Positions 13,630-22,234 are shown, numbered from the stretch's first letter. The stretch is 23,012 nt of DNA from Candidatus Pacearchaeota archaeon (GCA_023133375.1 JAGLWP010000006.1:1-23012); one strand, 5' to 3'. Translations and numbers: made by a program. Notes: generated by a model from the letters alone, not told the origin.

Positions 13630-14337
13630 ATGGAATTAGAAGTAGGAGACATAGTACTATGCACGGTAGAAAAAATAGTTGGGACTATAGTAACTGTTCA
13701 TATAGAAGGAAATCTTGAAGGAAATATTATCATGAGCGAAATAGCTCCAGGAAGAATAAGAAATTTAAGGGACTATGTAGTGCCAAAAAAGAAAATAGTA
13801 TGTAAAGTTTTAAGAATATTTGACAACAAACATGTTGATTTGTCCTTAAGAAGAGTGACTCAAAAAGAAAAGAAAGAAATTTTAGAAAAAGATAAACAAG
13901 AAAAAAGTTATGCAAGCATTCTGAAAAGTGTCTTGAAAGAAAAAGCAGATAAAGTAATTAAAGAAATATCAAATGAAGAAAATCTATTTTCTTTTTTAGA
14001 AGAATCCAAGGAAAATCCAAAGAAACTTGAAAAACTCGTCGGGAAAGATGATGCAGGAAAAATACTAGAAATACTAAAAAATCAAAAATCAAAAAAAGCT
14101 GTTATAAAAAAAGAATTCTTTCTGACAACTACAGAACCAAACGGATTGGAAAAAATTAAAAACATATTAAAAAAAACAAAAGACATTGACATAAGGTATA
14201 TATCAGCAGGGAAATATTCAATAAAAACAGAATCTGAAAATGCAAAAGAAGCTGATAATAAACTTAAAGATTTTCTTTCGGAAATTGAAAAAAAATCCAA
14301 ACAAAAAAACATTTCTTTCTCAATAAAAGAAAAATAA
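13630..14337 (+). CDS. Translation initiation factor aIF2 alpha subunit
   Basis: A 235-aa alpha subunit of the trimeric factor that brings initiator tRNA to the ribosome. Residues 1-80 form an S1/OB domain (LEVGDIVLCTVEKIVGTIVT, then IAPGRIRNLRDYVVPKKKIV, then HVDLSLRRV). A middle helical domain (about 85-155) and a C-terminal alpha-beta domain that contacts aIF2 gamma (GLEKIKNILKKTKDIDIRYI) follow. The loop that carries the regulated Ser51 in eukaryotes reads SEIAPGRIR here, with Ala39 at that position, so phospho-regulation of the eukaryotic kind is not expected. The gene is slightly short (archaeal members are about 265 aa). Its stop abuts that of the convergent EndoQ-like gene. Confidence 0.93.
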   Translation: MELEVGDIVLCTVEKIVGTIVTVHIEGNLEGNIIMSEIAPGRIRNLRDYVVPKKKIVCKVLRIFDNKHVDLSLRRVTQKEKKEILEKDKQEKSYASILKSVLKEKADKVIKEISNEENLFSFLEESKENPKKLEKLVGKDDAGKILEILKNQKSKKAVIKKEFFLTTTEPNGLEKIKNILKKTKDIDIRYISAGKYSIKTESENAKEADNKLKDFLSEIEKKSKQKNISFSIKEK

Positions 14338-15552
14338 TCAAACTAAAGTAGATTGCGTTTCGCCAAAAGATGCTTCTCCATAAACTCCATCATAACCTGG
14401 CTTAACTTTTATCTTTTGTATCCTATTCTTCATAATCAATTCAATAAGCTTTTCATTTACCGCTTGACGAATAAATTCTTCTTTTGAAACATCAAGCAAA
14501 ATATTAAACTCATTTACAAATAAATTAATAATAGAATTATAAACATCCCATACTTTTTTACTTTGCATATTACTTCCCACTGCTAAAGAAATTAATTCAT
14601 GCAGAGGTAAAAGTTTGTAAAAAGGTTTAGCATTTTCTGGTTTAAATTCTGCAGCGTGAGAAGCTAATTGCTCAACTCGGCTATCAACACCAATAGTCAA
14701 TTTCCTTTGACAAACAGGACAGATTTCATTTAATTCTTTTGTCCTTGCAGGAGAACAAGAAAAACCGCAATTCCTATGCCCATCCCAATGATATTTCCCA
14801 TAAGCAGGATCTGTTTCAATTGTAGCAATAAATGTTTTATTCCTTATCTGTTCTATAATTCCTTTATATGAATCTGTTTTATTAAATATCGTTGCCTCTC
14901 TTCCTAATCTAAAAGGCCAAAAACTATGTGCATCAGAAAAACTAATTATTGCTTTATTATTAAGTTCAGAAATTCTCCAATTCATTTCAGGGTCAGAAGA
15001 CATCCCTGTTTCAATCGCGTGAATATTTTCAACCTGTTCCTTAAAGCACTCTTTCAAACTATCAAATCCTGACATACTCCCAAATAAACCAAACCACGGA
15101 GTCCAAATATGCGCAGGAATAATCTCTATTTCCGAAGAAATATTTATCAATTCCTTAACAAACTCGTCACCAGATATCTTAAAAATCGGCCTGCCGTCAT
15201 AATCTCTCCTACCCTTAGTATCTAAATAAGAATTAATCTTCTCTGCAACATCAATATTTGGGACTAAAACAACTAGGTGGATTCTTCTCCCCCGACCCTG
15301 AGTATACATTAAAGAAATCTCCCCAGAAATTATAAAAGGAAAATCCCCATAATAATAAAGTCCATTTTTTTCTATAAGTTTTTCTTTAATCTCATTAAAC
15401 CAAATAGGATGAGTAAAATCCCCTGTCCCAAGAAGATTAAGCCCTTTAATCTTCGCCCATTTAACAAGATTCTCAAAATCAATTTTGCTACTACACGCCC
15501 TTGAAAAACGAGAATGTATATGCAAATCTGCTATAAACCAATTAACATCCAT
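14338..15552 (-). CDS. PHP-domain nuclease, endonuclease Q-like (TIGR00375 family)
   Basis: A 404-aa protein with an N-terminal PHP metal-dependent phosphoesterase domain: ADLHIHSRFS (His11, His13), LGTGDFTHP (41-49), PAHIWTPWFG (His148) and ISFSDAHSFWPFRLGR (Asp207, His209). A zinc-finger module follows with Cys262, 266, 278 and 281 (NCGFSC, CPVC). The C-terminal domain ends with PGYDGVYGEASFGETQSTLV. This order matches endonuclease Q of Thermococcales, which nicks 5' of deaminated bases such as uracil and hypoxanthine. EndoQ enzymes use PCNA through a PIP box; the final QSTLV looks like a PIP start lacking the aromatic pair. The same family was long annotated as a UvrD-related hypothetical protein, so EndoQ activity is inferred. 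Confidence 0.75.
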   Translation of the reverse strand: MDVNWFIADLHIHSRFSRACSSKIDFENLVKWAKIKGLNLLGTGDFTHPIWFNEIKEKLIEKNGLYYYGDFPFIISGEISLMYTQGRGRRIHLVVLVPNIDVAEKINSYLDTKGRRDYDGRPIFKISGDEFVKELINISSEIEIIPAHIWTPWFGLFGSMSGFDSLKECFKEQVENIHAIETGMSSDPEMNWRISELNNKAIISFSDAHSFWPFRLGREATIFNKTDSYKGIIEQIRNKTFIATIETDPAYGKYHWDGHRNCGFSCSPARTKELNEICPVCQRKLTIGVDSRVEQLASHAAEFKPENAKPFYKLLPLHELISLAVGSNMQSKKVWDVYNSIINLFVNEFNILLDVSKEEFIRQAVNEKLIELIMKNRIQKIKVKPGYDGVYGEASFGETQSTLV

Positions 15553-15582
15553 ATAAATTTAAAAAAACAAGAAGTTAAATAT

Positions 15583-17364
15583 TTATCGTCTTTTTTTAGC
15601 CGCAATTCCGCCACCAACAATTACTGCCAAAACCACAACACCAATTACAATCCAAAGCCACAATAAATTACTTTCTGGCTCTTCAGGTTCTCCAGGTTCT
15701 TCTATACCTTTTTCTGCGATTGCAAAGTAACTAAATGAAGTTACCTCAGAATCATAGTAATAGTAATCATCATCCTCACTCTTATATACTGTTAATAACT
15801 CATTCCATTTTCCTGCAGACTCATCAAGCTTAAATAGAGCAATATTAGCCTTAGATATATTATTATCTGATAACCAATTTCTTTGTACTCTAATTGTAAT
15901 AATCGCTTGACTCATCTTATCAGCCAAATTTTCTGTTTCAATTTGTAAATATCTATGGACATTCCCTGTTTTAGAAACAGTAATTTCTGCTGGCTCAGTA
16001 TCAAACTTTTTAACTGTAACTTTTACATTACTAGCTTCTTCAGTAACACTAATCTTTATCTCTTTTACCCCCATATCTTCCTCAAAATTAGACAATGTTG
16101 CTTCACTTTCAGGGTCTATGTTCAATACATTAACTTTTTCAATCGCTGTAACAATACTTGGTGCTCCCCCAGAAGGACTATCCCCACTACTGCATGAACT
16201 TGTAGAAAAACTTTTTGAAAGTGAAGATAAACTATGACCTACAAAATCCTGACAAGAAACAATATATGAATAAGAAGTTCCACAGCTCAATCCAGTATGA
16301 GTTAAGGTCTGAGTTCCTGTTCCTCTTCCAGTAATAGTTATTCCAGAACCACCACCGATTACACAATTATCAATTCCACTTGTATCATCAACAGCAGTAA
16401 TAGTAATAACATTCTGGGTTTTTGTACCCCCTGTTCCAGCAGTCAAAGTAACTGAAGAAGGCGCAGTATCATCAATTGTTATTTGAATATATTCACTATT
16501 ATTAAGATTAGAATGTACCCAGGTGTCTGTTTGATTCGTGCTGTTTAAGTATGCACTATCATTAGCCCAAATAGTAATATTGTATTTTCCATCAGGAAAA
16601 TTAGTAGTATTAAGAGTGCCATTAAAATAAGCTCCAGCAAATCCTGATAATTGTGAAACATTAGTTGCTCTTGTCCAATTATCCATTGGTGCTCTTCCAC
16701 CACTTGAATTAGTTACATTAAAATAAACATTGCCTGAATTAGTGCCAAAACCATCACTAGTATCATTCATTCCAATTATCGCATCATATGCACTTACATT
16801 GAGTACAAAAACATTTGCAGAAGTATAATTTCCATAATTTGATATATTGGTTGCAATAAAAGTAACATTTGGAGGAGTGTTATCAATTGTTATGTTAACA
16901 CTAGATGTATGGTTCCAGACTTGGGCTGGTGCTCCTCCTGATCCATTAGTTACAAAACAGGAAATATTGTATCTTCCATCAGACAACCAGGTAGTATCTA
17001 TTGTGATATTAAAGTACCAGTAAGTTCCATCTGAAGTCTGATTCGTTACATTAGCTGTTAAATTACCACTATTAGCACCATAATCAGCGCTAGCAAAGCT
17101 AAAATTAGGAGTTGGCCCTCCAGATGCATTATAATAATAAGTAGCAGTAAAGTTTAAAGCAGCGGAGTTTACTACTGGAACACTTGAGTTAAGATTTGTT
17201 GAACAATTCAGAAGCATGGTTCCTGAATAATTTCCCCCCCTAGGAGGATCTGAAAGAGTTGTGACAGGATCAGCAGCAAAAACATAACCCACAAATATTA
17301 ATGCAAGAATTATTAATATAATTTCATTCCTCTTAACTACCTTCAACCCTTTTTTATCCACCAT
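15583..17364 (-). CDS. Secreted, membrane-anchored surface glycoprotein with PGF-pre-PGF domain
   Basis: A 593-aa surface protein. A signal peptide (hydrophobic IILIILALIFVGYVFA, residues 15-30) is followed by two related Ig/cadherin-like repeats of about 120-130 residues, each ending in an NITID(N/D)T-type strand. The region has well over 20 N-x-S/T sequons, so heavy N-glycosylation is expected. A third domain (about 300-390) has paired cysteines (IDNCVIGGG, LSCGTSYSY, VSCQDFVG). Residues about 405-550 match the archaeal PGF-pre-PGF module (NVHRYLQIETENLADK, IRVQRNWLSDNNI, TSFSYFAIAEKG). The protein ends with a Pro/Glu linker, one membrane helix (LWLWIVIGVVVLAVIVGGGI) and KKRR, placing the bulk outside the cell. 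There is no visible PGF-CTERM anchor. It may be an S-layer or adhesion protein. Confidence 0.85.
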   Translation of the reverse strand: MVDKKGLKVVKRNEIILIILALIFVGYVFAADPVTTLSDPPRGGNYSGTMLLNCSTNLNSSVPVVNSAALNFTATYYYNASGGPTPNFSFASADYGANSGNLTANVTNQTSDGTYWYFNITIDTTWLSDGRYNISCFVTNGSGGAPAQVWNHTSSVNITIDNTPPNVTFIATNISNYGNYTSANVFVLNVSAYDAIIGMNDTSDGFGTNSGNVYFNVTNSSGGRAPMDNWTRATNVSQLSGFAGAYFNGTLNTTNFPDGKYNITIWANDSAYLNSTNQTDTWVHSNLNNSEYIQITIDDTAPSSVTLTAGTGGTKTQNVITITAVDDTSGIDNCVIGGGSGITITGRGTGTQTLTHTGLSCGTSYSYIVSCQDFVGHSLSSLSKSFSTSSCSSGDSPSGGAPSIVTAIEKVNVLNIDPESEATLSNFEEDMGVKEIKISVTEEASNVKVTVKKFDTEPAEITVSKTGNVHRYLQIETENLADKMSQAIITIRVQRNWLSDNNISKANIALFKLDESAGKWNELLTVYKSEDDDYYYYDSEVTSFSYFAIAEKGIEEPGEPEEPESNLLWLWIVIGVVVLAVIVGGGIAAKKRR

Positions 17365-17474
17365 CTTTTTTATATAGTTAAACTAACTATGATAAATATA
17401 AAATTTTATTGTTTATAAATGTTTTTCTTTTTTTAAAAATATTAATTTCCTAAAATCATTTGCAGATAAATTTT

Positions 17475-17481
17475 AAAAAAA
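17475..17481 (-). terminator. Probable oligo-T terminator after radA
   Basis: On the minus strand a T7 run starts six bases after the radA stop codon. Archaeal RNA polymerase commonly terminates at such oligo-T runs without a hairpin. The 122-base gap to the surface-protein gene holds little else apart from that gene's AT-rich promoter near 17391-17398. Confidence 0.4.
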
Positions 17482-17486
17482 CTCGT

Positions 17487-18518
17487 TCACTCGTCGATAA
17501 CCCCTGCATCACTTAAGAAAAATATAGTTTCATTGTCTGGCAAGTCAGGACTATCAATTAACTTTGCTACTCTTGAATCTTTCTTCCCTCGCCGTAAATA
17601 AATTCTATAAGTTGAAGCATGTCCAACGATATGTCCCCCAATTGCCGTCGTGGGGTCCCCAAATAATTGTGCGGGATTTGCCATCACCTGATTTGTTACA
17701 TAAACAGCAAGATTATGCTGTTCAGCGAGCTTCATTAAGTTATGCATGTACCTATTAAGTTTTTGTTGCCTATCTGCCAATTGCCCTCGTCCAGCAAATT
17801 CTGCTCTAAAATGAGCTGTTAAAGAATCAACAATTAACAATTTAATTGGCTCCCCTGCTTTAATCATTTCAGAAATTTTTTCCAACAATAAAATTTGATG
17901 GTCAGAATTAAAAGCTCTTGCAACAAAAATATTTTTCAAAACTTTTTCAGGATTTGCTTCCAAGTTCTCTGCAATCTGTTTTATTCTTGCAGGTCTAAAA
18001 GTTCCTTCTGTATCAATAAAAACACATTTCCCATTAGCTCCTCCCTGCTCCAAAGGCAATTGCACATTAACTGACAATGTCAAACCCAACTGAGTCTTTC
18101 CAGAACCATACGCGCCAAATGCTTCAGTAACTGCTCTACTCTGGATACCTTTTCCCCCCAAGAGTTCATTAAAACTTTTGCTTCCTGTTGTAATATTCAA
18201 AACATTAGCTCTTTTCTTAGCATACTCTATTCCGTCAGTAAAACCTAAATCAAGCATATTTCGAGCAGCCTGAATTGCTTTTCTCGCAACAGCTGGACTA
18301 ACGCCCGCAGCATCCCCAAGTTCTGTTGGGCCCATAACAGCAAGACTCATCATATCATAAATTCCTGCTGACTCAAGTTTAGACGCAACAGCTGGACCTA
18401 TCCCAGGTAAATCAGTTAACTGGGGTTCACCAGACGACTCTGTTAAATCTCCGCTCATCTTTGATGATTCAGAAACAACTTCCTTATCTTCTTTTTTCTC
18501 AATCTTTTTAACAGCCAT
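17487..18518 (-). CDS. radA: DNA repair and recombination protein RadA
   Basis: A 343-aa archaeal RecA/Rad51 recombinase that forms filaments on single-stranded DNA and promotes strand exchange. Residues 1-33 are an acidic/Lys-rich extension. Residues 36-90 are the helix-hairpin-helix DNA-binding domain (LPGIGPAVASKLESAGIYDM). The ATPase core carries Walker A GAYGSGKTQ (135-143; Tyr where many have Phe), FIDTEGTFRP (167-176), and Walker B KLLIVDS (226-232), plus loop regions AGRGQLADRQQKLNRYMH and TNQVMANPA. Length is normal. It is a stand-alone gene with a perfect TTTATAAA box 26 bases before the ATG. Confidence 0.97.
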   Translation of the reverse strand: MAVKKIEKKEDKEVVSESSKMSGDLTESSGEPQLTDLPGIGPAVASKLESAGIYDMMSLAVMGPTELGDAAGVSPAVARKAIQAARNMLDLGFTDGIEYAKKRANVLNITTGSKSFNELLGGKGIQSRAVTEAFGAYGSGKTQLGLTLSVNVQLPLEQGGANGKCVFIDTEGTFRPARIKQIAENLEANPEKVLKNIFVARAFNSDHQILLLEKISEMIKAGEPIKLLIVDSLTAHFRAEFAGRGQLADRQQKLNRYMHNLMKLAEQHNLAVYVTNQVMANPAQLFGDPTTAIGGHIVGHASTYRIYLRRGKKDSRVAKLIDSPDLPDNETIFFLSDAGVIDE

Positions 18519-18539
18519 AAAAAATAAAACCCATTACTA

Positions 18540-18547
18540 TTTATAAA
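18540..18547 (-). promoter_or_regulatory. TATA box of radA
   Basis: TTTATAAA centred 26 bases before the ATG at 18518; leaderless transcript predicted. Confidence 0.55.
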
Positions 18548-18570
18548 GATTATTTGCCTCATAAATATAC

Positions 18571-19029
18571 TTAGAATATACCAAAAACCTTTTCAAAAAT
18601 AAAGATTATATCTAATATTAAAAATATAACAAAGATAAAAGTCTCAAATCTTCCTCCAGTTTTTATTATCCCTCTCATTCTATATTTAAAAGGATAAAAG
18701 GGTCTTATACCTTGTTTAGTAAAACTATCAATCAGCAAATGCAAACCATATCCTAAAAAAAATGGAAAAACAATAATTGGAAAAACAAATAAAAAAATCA
18801 AACTGATTATTATCAAAAATGTAAAACTATGCAAAATCCCACGATGTTTAACAAAAAACTGCAAAATTCTGAATGTTTTCTTTCTTCCCAGTTTAGAACA
18901 TTTAGAATCAACATCTGGAATAAAAGAAGCAATTAAAACAACAATTATGAAAACTAATTTAGATTCAGCATAAGGAAGCAAAAGCAGAGCAAAAAATAAT
19001 GCAATCAATAAATGAGTTCTTATTAACAT
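18571..19029 (-). CDS. YdjM/DUF457-like membrane-bound metal-dependent hydrolase
   Basis: A 152-aa integral membrane protein with about four hydrophobic segments. Family motifs are visible: an N-terminal RTHLLIALFF with an early His, IASFIPDVDSK (Pro-Asp-x-Asp), HRGILHSF (two His), and LGYGLHLLIDSFTKQGIRPF (His, Asp, then Gly-x-Arg-Pro-Phe). These are the putative metal ligands of the YdjM/DUF457 family, known loosely as inner-membrane hydrolases; the real substrate is not established. The ATG at 19029 is chosen over a TTG at 19044 because a TATA-like TTTTAAAT (19052-19059) is centred 26 bases upstream. Confidence 0.82.
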   Translation of the reverse strand: MLIRTHLLIALFFALLLLPYAESKLVFIIVVLIASFIPDVDSKCSKLGRKKTFRILQFFVKHRGILHSFTFLIIISLIFLFVFPIIVFPFFLGYGLHLLIDSFTKQGIRPFYPFKYRMRGIIKTGGRFETFIFVIFLILDIIFIFEKVFGIF

Positions 19030-19051
19030 AATTAAATTAATCAAGAGTTAA

Positions 19052-19059
19052 ATTTAAAA
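19052..19059 (-). promoter_or_regulatory. TATA-like box of the YdjM-like gene
   Basis: TTTTAAAT on the minus strand, centred 26 bases before the ATG at 19029; decides between the ATG and an upstream TTG. Confidence 0.4.
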
Positions 19060-19077
19060 TTATCTGACAACAAAGAT

Positions 19078-19803
19078 TTATGCTGCATTCGTATAACATA
19101 TCTCTTTTTTAGCATCATCAATTATTTTCTCACAAATACTACTATCTTCATTTTTTATTGCATAAGTGCCATAACATATATCTTTCCCAACACTATCAGT
19201 TATTTCTTCGCATAAATCTGCATTATCTAAAACAACAGCGTGGCATATGTTTTTTGGTATGCTTTCGATTATTCTTTCACATAGACTATCATCTTTAATT
19301 TCTATTGCAATATTAAAGTAACACTCATCCTTTGCATCATTATCAATTAGTTCGCCACAAATTAGAATTACGAAACTTACAGATTTAGCAAGCTCATCAT
19401 CAAGATATAAGTCAACTCTGTAATCACCAACAGGCCAACCCGCTTCTGTTGCTGGTCGAGTAAATGAAAAACTTCCCCTACCAGCCATATCCTCAAGCAC
19501 CATCAAACCTTCTGTTACTGTTAAATTGCTAGTTTCATAAATCAAAACAGCTTTTGCTTCTGTACCTATCATAGTATGCGCCCATGAAAACCAAATATAA
19601 ATTTTAGGTGAGTCTGGCGTGAATATTGAGGTTACTCCAATTGGATTCTGGTCTTCGTCAACAGATGTGCAGAACTTAGCATCTTTTATTGTAGCTGACG
19701 AAAAACCGAACTTAAAACTTCCCCCTCCTTTTATAAGCGCATATCCAAAAACTCCAATAATCAATAATGCAAAAACAACCAATACTATCACCCACTTTTT
19801 CAT
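19078..19803 (-). CDS. Exported protein with four C-terminal cysteine-pair repeats (short paralog)
   Basis: A 241-aa protein. Residues 1-26 are a signal peptide or anchor, MKKWVIVLVVFALLIIGVFG, almost identical to that of the 777-aa gene upstream on the same strand. A beta-rich domain (about 33-145) follows, with SPKIYIWFSWAHTM and VGDYRVDLYLDDELAKSVSF. Residues 148-241 hold four repeats of about 23-26 residues with two cysteines each: the first Cys in (L/I)C(E/G)-x-I/L, the second in K-x2-C-(Y/H). The likely structure is a helical repeat closed by disulfides, outside the cytoplasm. I do not know a named family. Promoter and signal-peptide region are a near-copy of those of the 777-aa gene, so the two are duplicates that diverged in the middle. 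Confidence 0.78.
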   Translation of the reverse strand: MKKWVIVLVVFALLIIGVFGYALIKGGGSFKFGFSSATIKDAKFCTSVDEDQNPIGVTSIFTPDSPKIYIWFSWAHTMIGTEAKAVLIYETSNLTVTEGLMVLEDMAGRGSFSFTRPATEAGWPVGDYRVDLYLDDELAKSVSFVILICGELIDNDAKDECYFNIAIEIKDDSLCERIIESIPKNICHAVVLDNADLCEEITDSVGKDICYGTYAIKNEDSSICEKIIDDAKKEICYTNAA

Positions 19804-19843
19804 AATTTAATAAACAAAAATCTATTTAATAATTTATCTAATT
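19761..19843 (-). repeat. 83-bp direct repeat, copy 1 (promoter plus signal-peptide start)
   Basis: This segment and 22137-22219 match at 79 of 83 bases when compared by eye, at a constant offset of 2376. The repeat covers the promoter and the first 14 codons of two exported-protein genes. The coding changes are mostly silent or conservative (Val to Ile), which suggests a recent duplication or gene conversion at this end. Confidence 0.85.
19825..19843 (-). promoter_or_regulatory. Shared promoter cassette, copy 1
   Basis: The 19-base cassette AATTAGATAAATTATTAAA contains a TTATTAAA box whose near edge is exactly 22 bases before the ATG at 19803. The same cassette occurs at 22535-22553 (identical) and 22201-22219 (one change), each with the same 22-base spacing. 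Confidence 0.6.
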
Positions 19844-19845
19844 AA

Positions 19846-22179
19846 TCATCTTGCAATAACTTCTCCCCACCCAACAGGAACATCTTTATAACATCGTCCT
19901 CTTATCTCGCTATCAACTATTTTTTCACATATGCTATCATCGCCAGCTCCTACTGCAATGCTCCAATAACATTTATCTTTACTAATATCAACATCAATAC
20001 CATCAGTTATTCTTTCACATAATGTAACATCTTCAGATTCTACTGCAACACTAAAATAACAACCATTCCTAATCTCCTGTTCAGTTATTCTTTCACATAA
20101 AGTTATATCTTTACTTTGTGTTGCAACACCACTATAACAATACTCTTTTCTACCCCCATAAGTTATTTTCTCACATAAATTAATATCTTTCATTTCTGCT
20201 GCAACCATGCTATAACACATATGCTTTCCATCAGGATAATTTATTTTTTCACAAAGATTAATATCTTTAATTTCTTTTGCAACAAGTGCATAACATAAAG
20301 CATTTCTATCCTCTATTTTTTCGCAATAACTGCTATTCTTAGTTTCTTGCGCAACATCTTGATAACAACTTCTTCTTTCGTCACTATCAGTTGTTTTTTC
20401 ACAAGTTAATATCTTTGCATAAATCAATTCTTCTTCTGATGGAGCCTCAGGGACTTCTAAATCACTACGATATTTCCTAAGATAAGCATTTGCTATTTCT
20501 TCTGAAAAAGAATATCCTCTACGATCTCCAGCAACTACAATAGCATAATTGTCATGTGTCCAGATTATCATCATTTCTCTACCATCCCGAAATACCTCTT
20601 GACCCTTATATTTTTCCAAAACAAGATATTGATCTCTTAACATTGCCCATTTAACTAAATTTTCTACATCTTCCCTGCTATTATATGGACAAATAAGTAC
20701 CCCACCCTCGTTAGCATTCTTATATCCTGCTACACAACATTTCACTACACCTATATGGGCACCTTCATCTGAAAACAATGGTGCCTGTGTATCTATATCA
20801 GGACCATAACCAGATTCAAGGTATTCATAATCTCCAATATTTTTCTCAATCAACAATTTAGAACATATTTCTGGTCCAGATTCTTCATCCTCGTCGCCGC
20901 CAAATAATCTCTTAAACCATTTAATAATTTTTTTTATTAAACTTTCACCAACACATTCATCAGAAACACAAATATTACTTTTACATTCAAAATGATTATC
21001 ACAACTTCCTGCTTTTAATTGTTCTATGAATTCATAATTATCAGAGCAATATTTTCCAGATTTTCTATATCCCATTGGATAGCATTTGCCTTCTAATTCA
21101 CAGCCATTACATTTGTAAAATATTTTTTCTTCTGGAATTGCTTCAACTTCTTCAACTTCTTCAGGCACACATGTTCCAATTCCACATGGAACTGGTTTAG
21201 GTGTTGGTTCTTCTCCCCTTATACATGCTCCATCTTGGCAACCGTTTAGGCATTCATGGGGGAAAAATTCAGGCACTGTTCCATCTACACATACCCATTC
21301 CGCAACATAATCGTCAGATATTCCATCTCCATCTACATCACCCATACAATAGTCCTCCATTATATTTCCATCTTTATCAACGACCTGCCCTTTAATAAAA
21401 TGGTGTTCACCAGGTATAATTGATATCTCCCCTGTTGTCCGAGTATGAGCAATACTATTGTCAGAATCTATACATTCTCTCTCTTCTGGTGGAGATGGCA
21501 CTATTGCCCTCATTTTATCATAAATATATCTAGAACATTCTTCAGCAGTAGTTGCTCCTGCCTCTACACACTCAGGTATTAACATTTCACCTGCCCAAAG
21601 TTTATCACATTCTTCTTGAGTTGTTATTCCCATTTCCCTACACATCTCCATCAATTCCCCTCCTTCAGGAACATTTCCTCCAGGTAACAGATTATAAATA
21701 TATCTAGAACATTCTATAATATCAGTTATCCCAGCTTCTATACATTCTGAAGGTATATCATATTCTTCTACCCTTTCTCCAGCTATAACTTCAATTTCTG
21801 CAGTATCTTCAACTTTGGGACAAGAAGTTGTTTCTTCTGTATAAACTTTATACAAAAATTTTTCTGCATCACTTTCATATATTTCACCCATTGTTAAACT
21901 ATACTCAAGATATCCTTGTTCATTTGTATATGCGGGACTTTCAGAAGAGCCCCACTCATCTTCAGAATATACATACGTGCTGGTATAAAAAGGATAATTA
22001 GGAATGCGATTTCCTTGTGAGTCAAAAACCTCAACTGTCATTTTAAACAAATCTCCTGCATAATAAACATCTTGATTAAAAGTTATACTTATACCTGCTG
22101 CACACTCTTCAGCACTTACAAAATTAATAGAACCAATCAATAATGCAAAAACAATCAATACAATCACCCACTTTTTCAT
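19846..22179 (-). CDS. Large secreted cysteine-rich protein with seven C-terminal cysteine-pair repeats
   Basis: A 777-aa exported protein. Signal peptide 1-23 (MKKWVIVLIVFALLIGSINF, cleavage likely after VSA). Residues about 28-130 are an Ig-like domain (VYYAGDLFKMTVEVFDSQGN). Residues about 138-220 hold three short repeats with C-x3-G-(I/A)-T-x3-E-C (for example ECVEAGATTAEECSRYIY). Then come Cys-rich segments with a DSD motif, NGCQDGACIRG and SNICVSDECVG, styles seen in DPANN exoproteins. Next is a less Cys-rich part (KWAMLRDQYLVLEKYKG), and residues 590-777 have seven 24-30-residue repeats (LCE(K/R)I ... CY-x3-A). It probably sits outside the cell and may be disulfide-rich. Function is unknown; binding or adhesion is a guess. 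Confidence 0.8.
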   Translation of the reverse strand: MKKWVIVLIVFALLIGSINFVSAEECAAGISITFNQDVYYAGDLFKMTVEVFDSQGNRIPNYPFYTSTYVYSEDEWGSSESPAYTNEQGYLEYSLTMGEIYESDAEKFLYKVYTEETTSCPKVEDTAEIEVIAGERVEEYDIPSECIEAGITDIIECSRYIYNLLPGGNVPEGGELMEMCREMGITTQEECDKLWAGEMLIPECVEAGATTAEECSRYIYDKMRAIVPSPPEERECIDSDNSIAHTRTTGEISIIPGEHHFIKGQVVDKDGNIMEDYCMGDVDGDGISDDYVAEWVCVDGTVPEFFPHECLNGCQDGACIRGEEPTPKPVPCGIGTCVPEEVEEVEAIPEEKIFYKCNGCELEGKCYPMGYRKSGKYCSDNYEFIEQLKAGSCDNHFECKSNICVSDECVGESLIKKIIKWFKRLFGGDEDEESGPEICSKLLIEKNIGDYEYLESGYGPDIDTQAPLFSDEGAHIGVVKCCVAGYKNANEGGVLICPYNSREDVENLVKWAMLRDQYLVLEKYKGQEVFRDGREMMIIWTHDNYAIVVAGDRRGYSFSEEIANAYLRKYRSDLEVPEAPSEEELIYAKILTCEKTTDSDERRSCYQDVAQETKNSSYCEKIEDRNALCYALVAKEIKDINLCEKINYPDGKHMCYSMVAAEMKDINLCEKITYGGRKEYCYSGVATQSKDITLCERITEQEIRNGCYFSVAVESEDVTLCERITDGIDVDISKDKCYWSIAVGAGDDSICEKIVDSEIRGRCYKDVPVGWGEVIAR

Positions 22180-22219
22180 AATTTAATAAACAAAAACCTA
22201 TTTAATAATTTTTCTAATT
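22137..22219 (-). repeat. 83-bp direct repeat, copy 2 (promoter plus signal-peptide start)
   Basis: Partner of 19761-19843, with four mismatches over 83 bases. It covers the promoter and signal-peptide codons of the 777-aa gene. Confidence 0.85.
22201..22219 (-). promoter_or_regulatory. Shared promoter cassette, copy 2
   Basis: One substitution relative to copy 1; its TATA-like TTATTAAA (22201-22208) has its near edge 22 bases before the ATG at 22179. Confidence 0.6.
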
Positions 22220-22234
22220 TTCCCAGAAAACAGA

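Noticed and set aside
19081..20412. CRISPR array or DNA satellite in the repeat region
   Set aside because: The periodicity is at protein level (72-90 bases, divergent DNA) within open reading frames; there are no identical repeats with unique spacers.
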